A stretch of DNA of 64,000 nt from Micrasema longulum. Taxonomy: Eukaryota > Arthropoda > Insecta > Trichoptera > Brachycentridae. Where the stretch lies: positions 1 through 64,000 of the forward strand of contig JAGVSM010002884.1 of NCBI GenBank assembly GCA_022494885.1, in the 5' to 3' direction. Shown piece by piece: positions 62,278-64,000 of this stretch. The translations under genes were made by a program, and so were the position numbers. Below the pieces are notes generated by a model that ran no database searches, was not told the DNA's origin, and saw only the letters and a program-made list of their open reading frames with translations. Every line of letters begins with the position of its first letter. Position 1 is the first letter of the stretch.

Positions 62278-63559
62278 ACCTAGATACCTACTTAAATTCA
62301 TTATTTAAATATTAACAATCTTTACCTTTGGAATTAAATCAAAAACAAGTACCCAGGTACCAACTTGTTAATGAAAAGTCTTTTTCCAAACTAATAGTAA
62401 GAAAGGCAACGTTCGGGCACGACAACGTCTGTTGAGTCCGCTAGTTATTTATAATTTTGTGCACCATACGTTCAAAGACGGCTGATAAAACTGGGTGTTT
62501 ATTTGGGTTTTCGGATGGTTCTAGCTCCCATTAGAAACAATTAATCAAAAAAGCAAAACTTTAAAGACACGCATATAGTAAATATCTATAGTGTGTAAAA
62601 ACTTCGTTACTCTAGTGTCATAATCCAGGGAGAAAATACGGGAAAACGTTTGAAAGAAGAAAAGCGTTACCGCGTTTCCTCTTAAATATTTTTCTCAAAT
62701 TTTATATTGAGACCGCATGAAGCTCAATAATAATTCATCCGTTATCTATTCCTCGTCAGTTCGAGTGGTGGTTTTTCTCGACTACCCCTGATTTATATGA
62801 TTTGCCTTGCAAAGTAAGACGGATCGGGCTTCTCAGGGACGCAGGGGTCGGAAAACTTTTCGCGAGATATTTAGAGATTAGGTCAACAAAAACCTTGCAT
62901 ACTTTGACATCTGGCCGCCCTGAACAATGGGATTATTTAACGATATGTTAAATACTTCAAAATCATTGTAAACAAATGCTGCATAAAGTGGGAGAAAATA
63001 CATTGCATATCGCCCATTGAAGTGGGATCTTAAAATGACCGTGGTCCCAATTTAGAGGTATTACTGTATTCCTTCACTGTCATGCTGGAAACTAGAACAA
63101 GATGAATGCACTGACCATGTGTATTTGATTGATCACAAATTAACAAAACTGCAGTAAGGGGTACAATAAAAGCTTTTAAAGTTTACTAGTTTTTATTTTC
63201 GTGGTGTGGTTGTAAAGAAACATAAGTTTTACGCTTAATCAGTTTATAAAAAAAACTGATAGTGAATACGCAAAACTAAAGATAAAAAATAGGCGTTATG
63301 AGCATTTAGAAGTATAATAACCGAAAGAAATCTGATTTCGAGGCTTGCGGCCAATAAAGCTCCTCCCAACTCATGGTAAAGTTATCGAAAATCTAATATA
63401 AAACAAGTTCTAAGGCTTACCCTTTCTCTAAAGCAGAATAGCTTTTACTAAGACTCGTCCTCGGAGGATGCATTCAATACTCTGTACCAGAAACACCACC
63501 TTGGCTCAAGGCCTGGGCACTGGAAATAAATGGCTACCTCAAAGTTTGCACGTTCCAAA
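62278..63559. other. Unassigned DNA
   Basis: Mixed-composition DNA with no repeat shared within the window and no convincing frame. If host regulatory or genic DNA is present, this is one of the more complex stretches. Confidence 0.35.
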
Positions 63560-63915
63560 GTTTCCTTTCTCTTCTGAAGGTTATCAATAGATGCTTTCAG
63601 GAGACTCTATGGATAGCTAGCACTTTCATCTCTTCCCACATCAATCCCGCGTCCCTTAATTCTGATAAATACAGCAAAAAGATCGTCATCAACGGTATTC
63701 CAAGATGGCGGGAACTTGTGAGTGTGAAGTAGAGGAAAATTGAATTAAACCTCTCCTGAGGCATCCGCAGCACGGTTAAGCCAAGTCCACCACCCCACTC
63801 GCAAAACGTTATAGGAGGCTGCTGCATCTATTTTCAGACTTGAACGTTAGTTATGACATTAAAAGGCCTTATGCCTAATAATATCTTCAAGCACTTACTC
63901 TCAAAACTCAGAAAT
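63560..63915 (-). pseudogene. RTE-B LINE C-terminal fragment, decayed
   Basis: The minus frames encode GGGLGLTVLRMPQERFNSIF, SRHLGIPLMTIFLLYLSELR, WEEMKVLAIHRVS, paralleling 43640-44250 (HVLRMPLENLN; GRPSMTILRLYSAELR; KVLAGDRVSW). Upstream 63915-63840 retains an SKCL-like, GIRPFNVITN-like segment in another frame. Confidence 0.7.
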
Positions 63916-64000
63916 TTTGTGTTTTAAGAAATAGTAAGAAGCCATGTCAAATGTACAATATTTTGCATTTCATATTATTTTGAGGATTATTTGAAAATCA

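Overview
The window is AT-rich, low-gene-density nuclear DNA from a eukaryote, almost certainly an insect or other arthropod. The evidence is decayed non-LTR retrotransposons of several clades, Penelope-like elements with GIY-YIG endonuclease remnants, three tRNA-headed SINE families, foldback repeats and A-rich or (AAAT)n retroposon tails. Nothing bacterial, phage or plasmid-like is present. No intact protein-coding gene was found; the longest retroelement reading frame is about 209 codons. It reads as a transposon graveyard: intergenic DNA or a long intron. I cannot name the species.

Layout. 0-5 kb: inverted foldback (FB) copies around a LINE tail, then LINE 3' ends and an ATGT-type microsatellite. 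5-13 kb: 3' ends of four LINE families, more FB copies and an RTE-like LINE remnant. 13.6-16.3 kb: two inverted copies of a hammerhead-ribozyme-like motif flanking a LINE tail and a tRNA-derived SINE. 16.8-27 kb: SINEs, the best reverse-transcriptase fragment with YADD (22.1 kb), CR1-like and R1-like C-termini, and a dimeric FB copy. 27.5-33.8 kb: a Penelope-like fragment, a LINE inserted into another LINE, and a second RT fragment. 33.8-42 kb: one possible host exon (34.9 kb), a dimeric FB copy, a full-length SINE and the longest RTE frame. 42-53 kb: CR1, three Penelope-like pieces, a LINE nested in an RTE copy, and R1-like and RTE remnants. 53-64 kb: sparser DNA with hairpin elements, a 700-bp repeat that is the inverted mate of one at 20.5 kb and carries an FB insertion with a 15-bp target duplication, and a 752-bp hAT-type non-autonomous transposon.

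The autonomous LINEs and Penelope-like elements are presumably the source of the activity that spread the SINEs and the non-autonomous hairpin elements. Three points merit most attention. The FB family (about 380-bp monomers, two subfamilies, many copies) has one insertion proven by an empty site. Hammerhead-like self-cleaving motifs occur in several element families. Several unrelated LINE 3' ends carry short compensated hairpins just before the A-rich tail. Family labels used below (FB, LINE-A to -O, RTE-A/B, PLE-A/B/C, SINE-1/2/3, repeats K, P, Q) are mine and have not been checked against any database.
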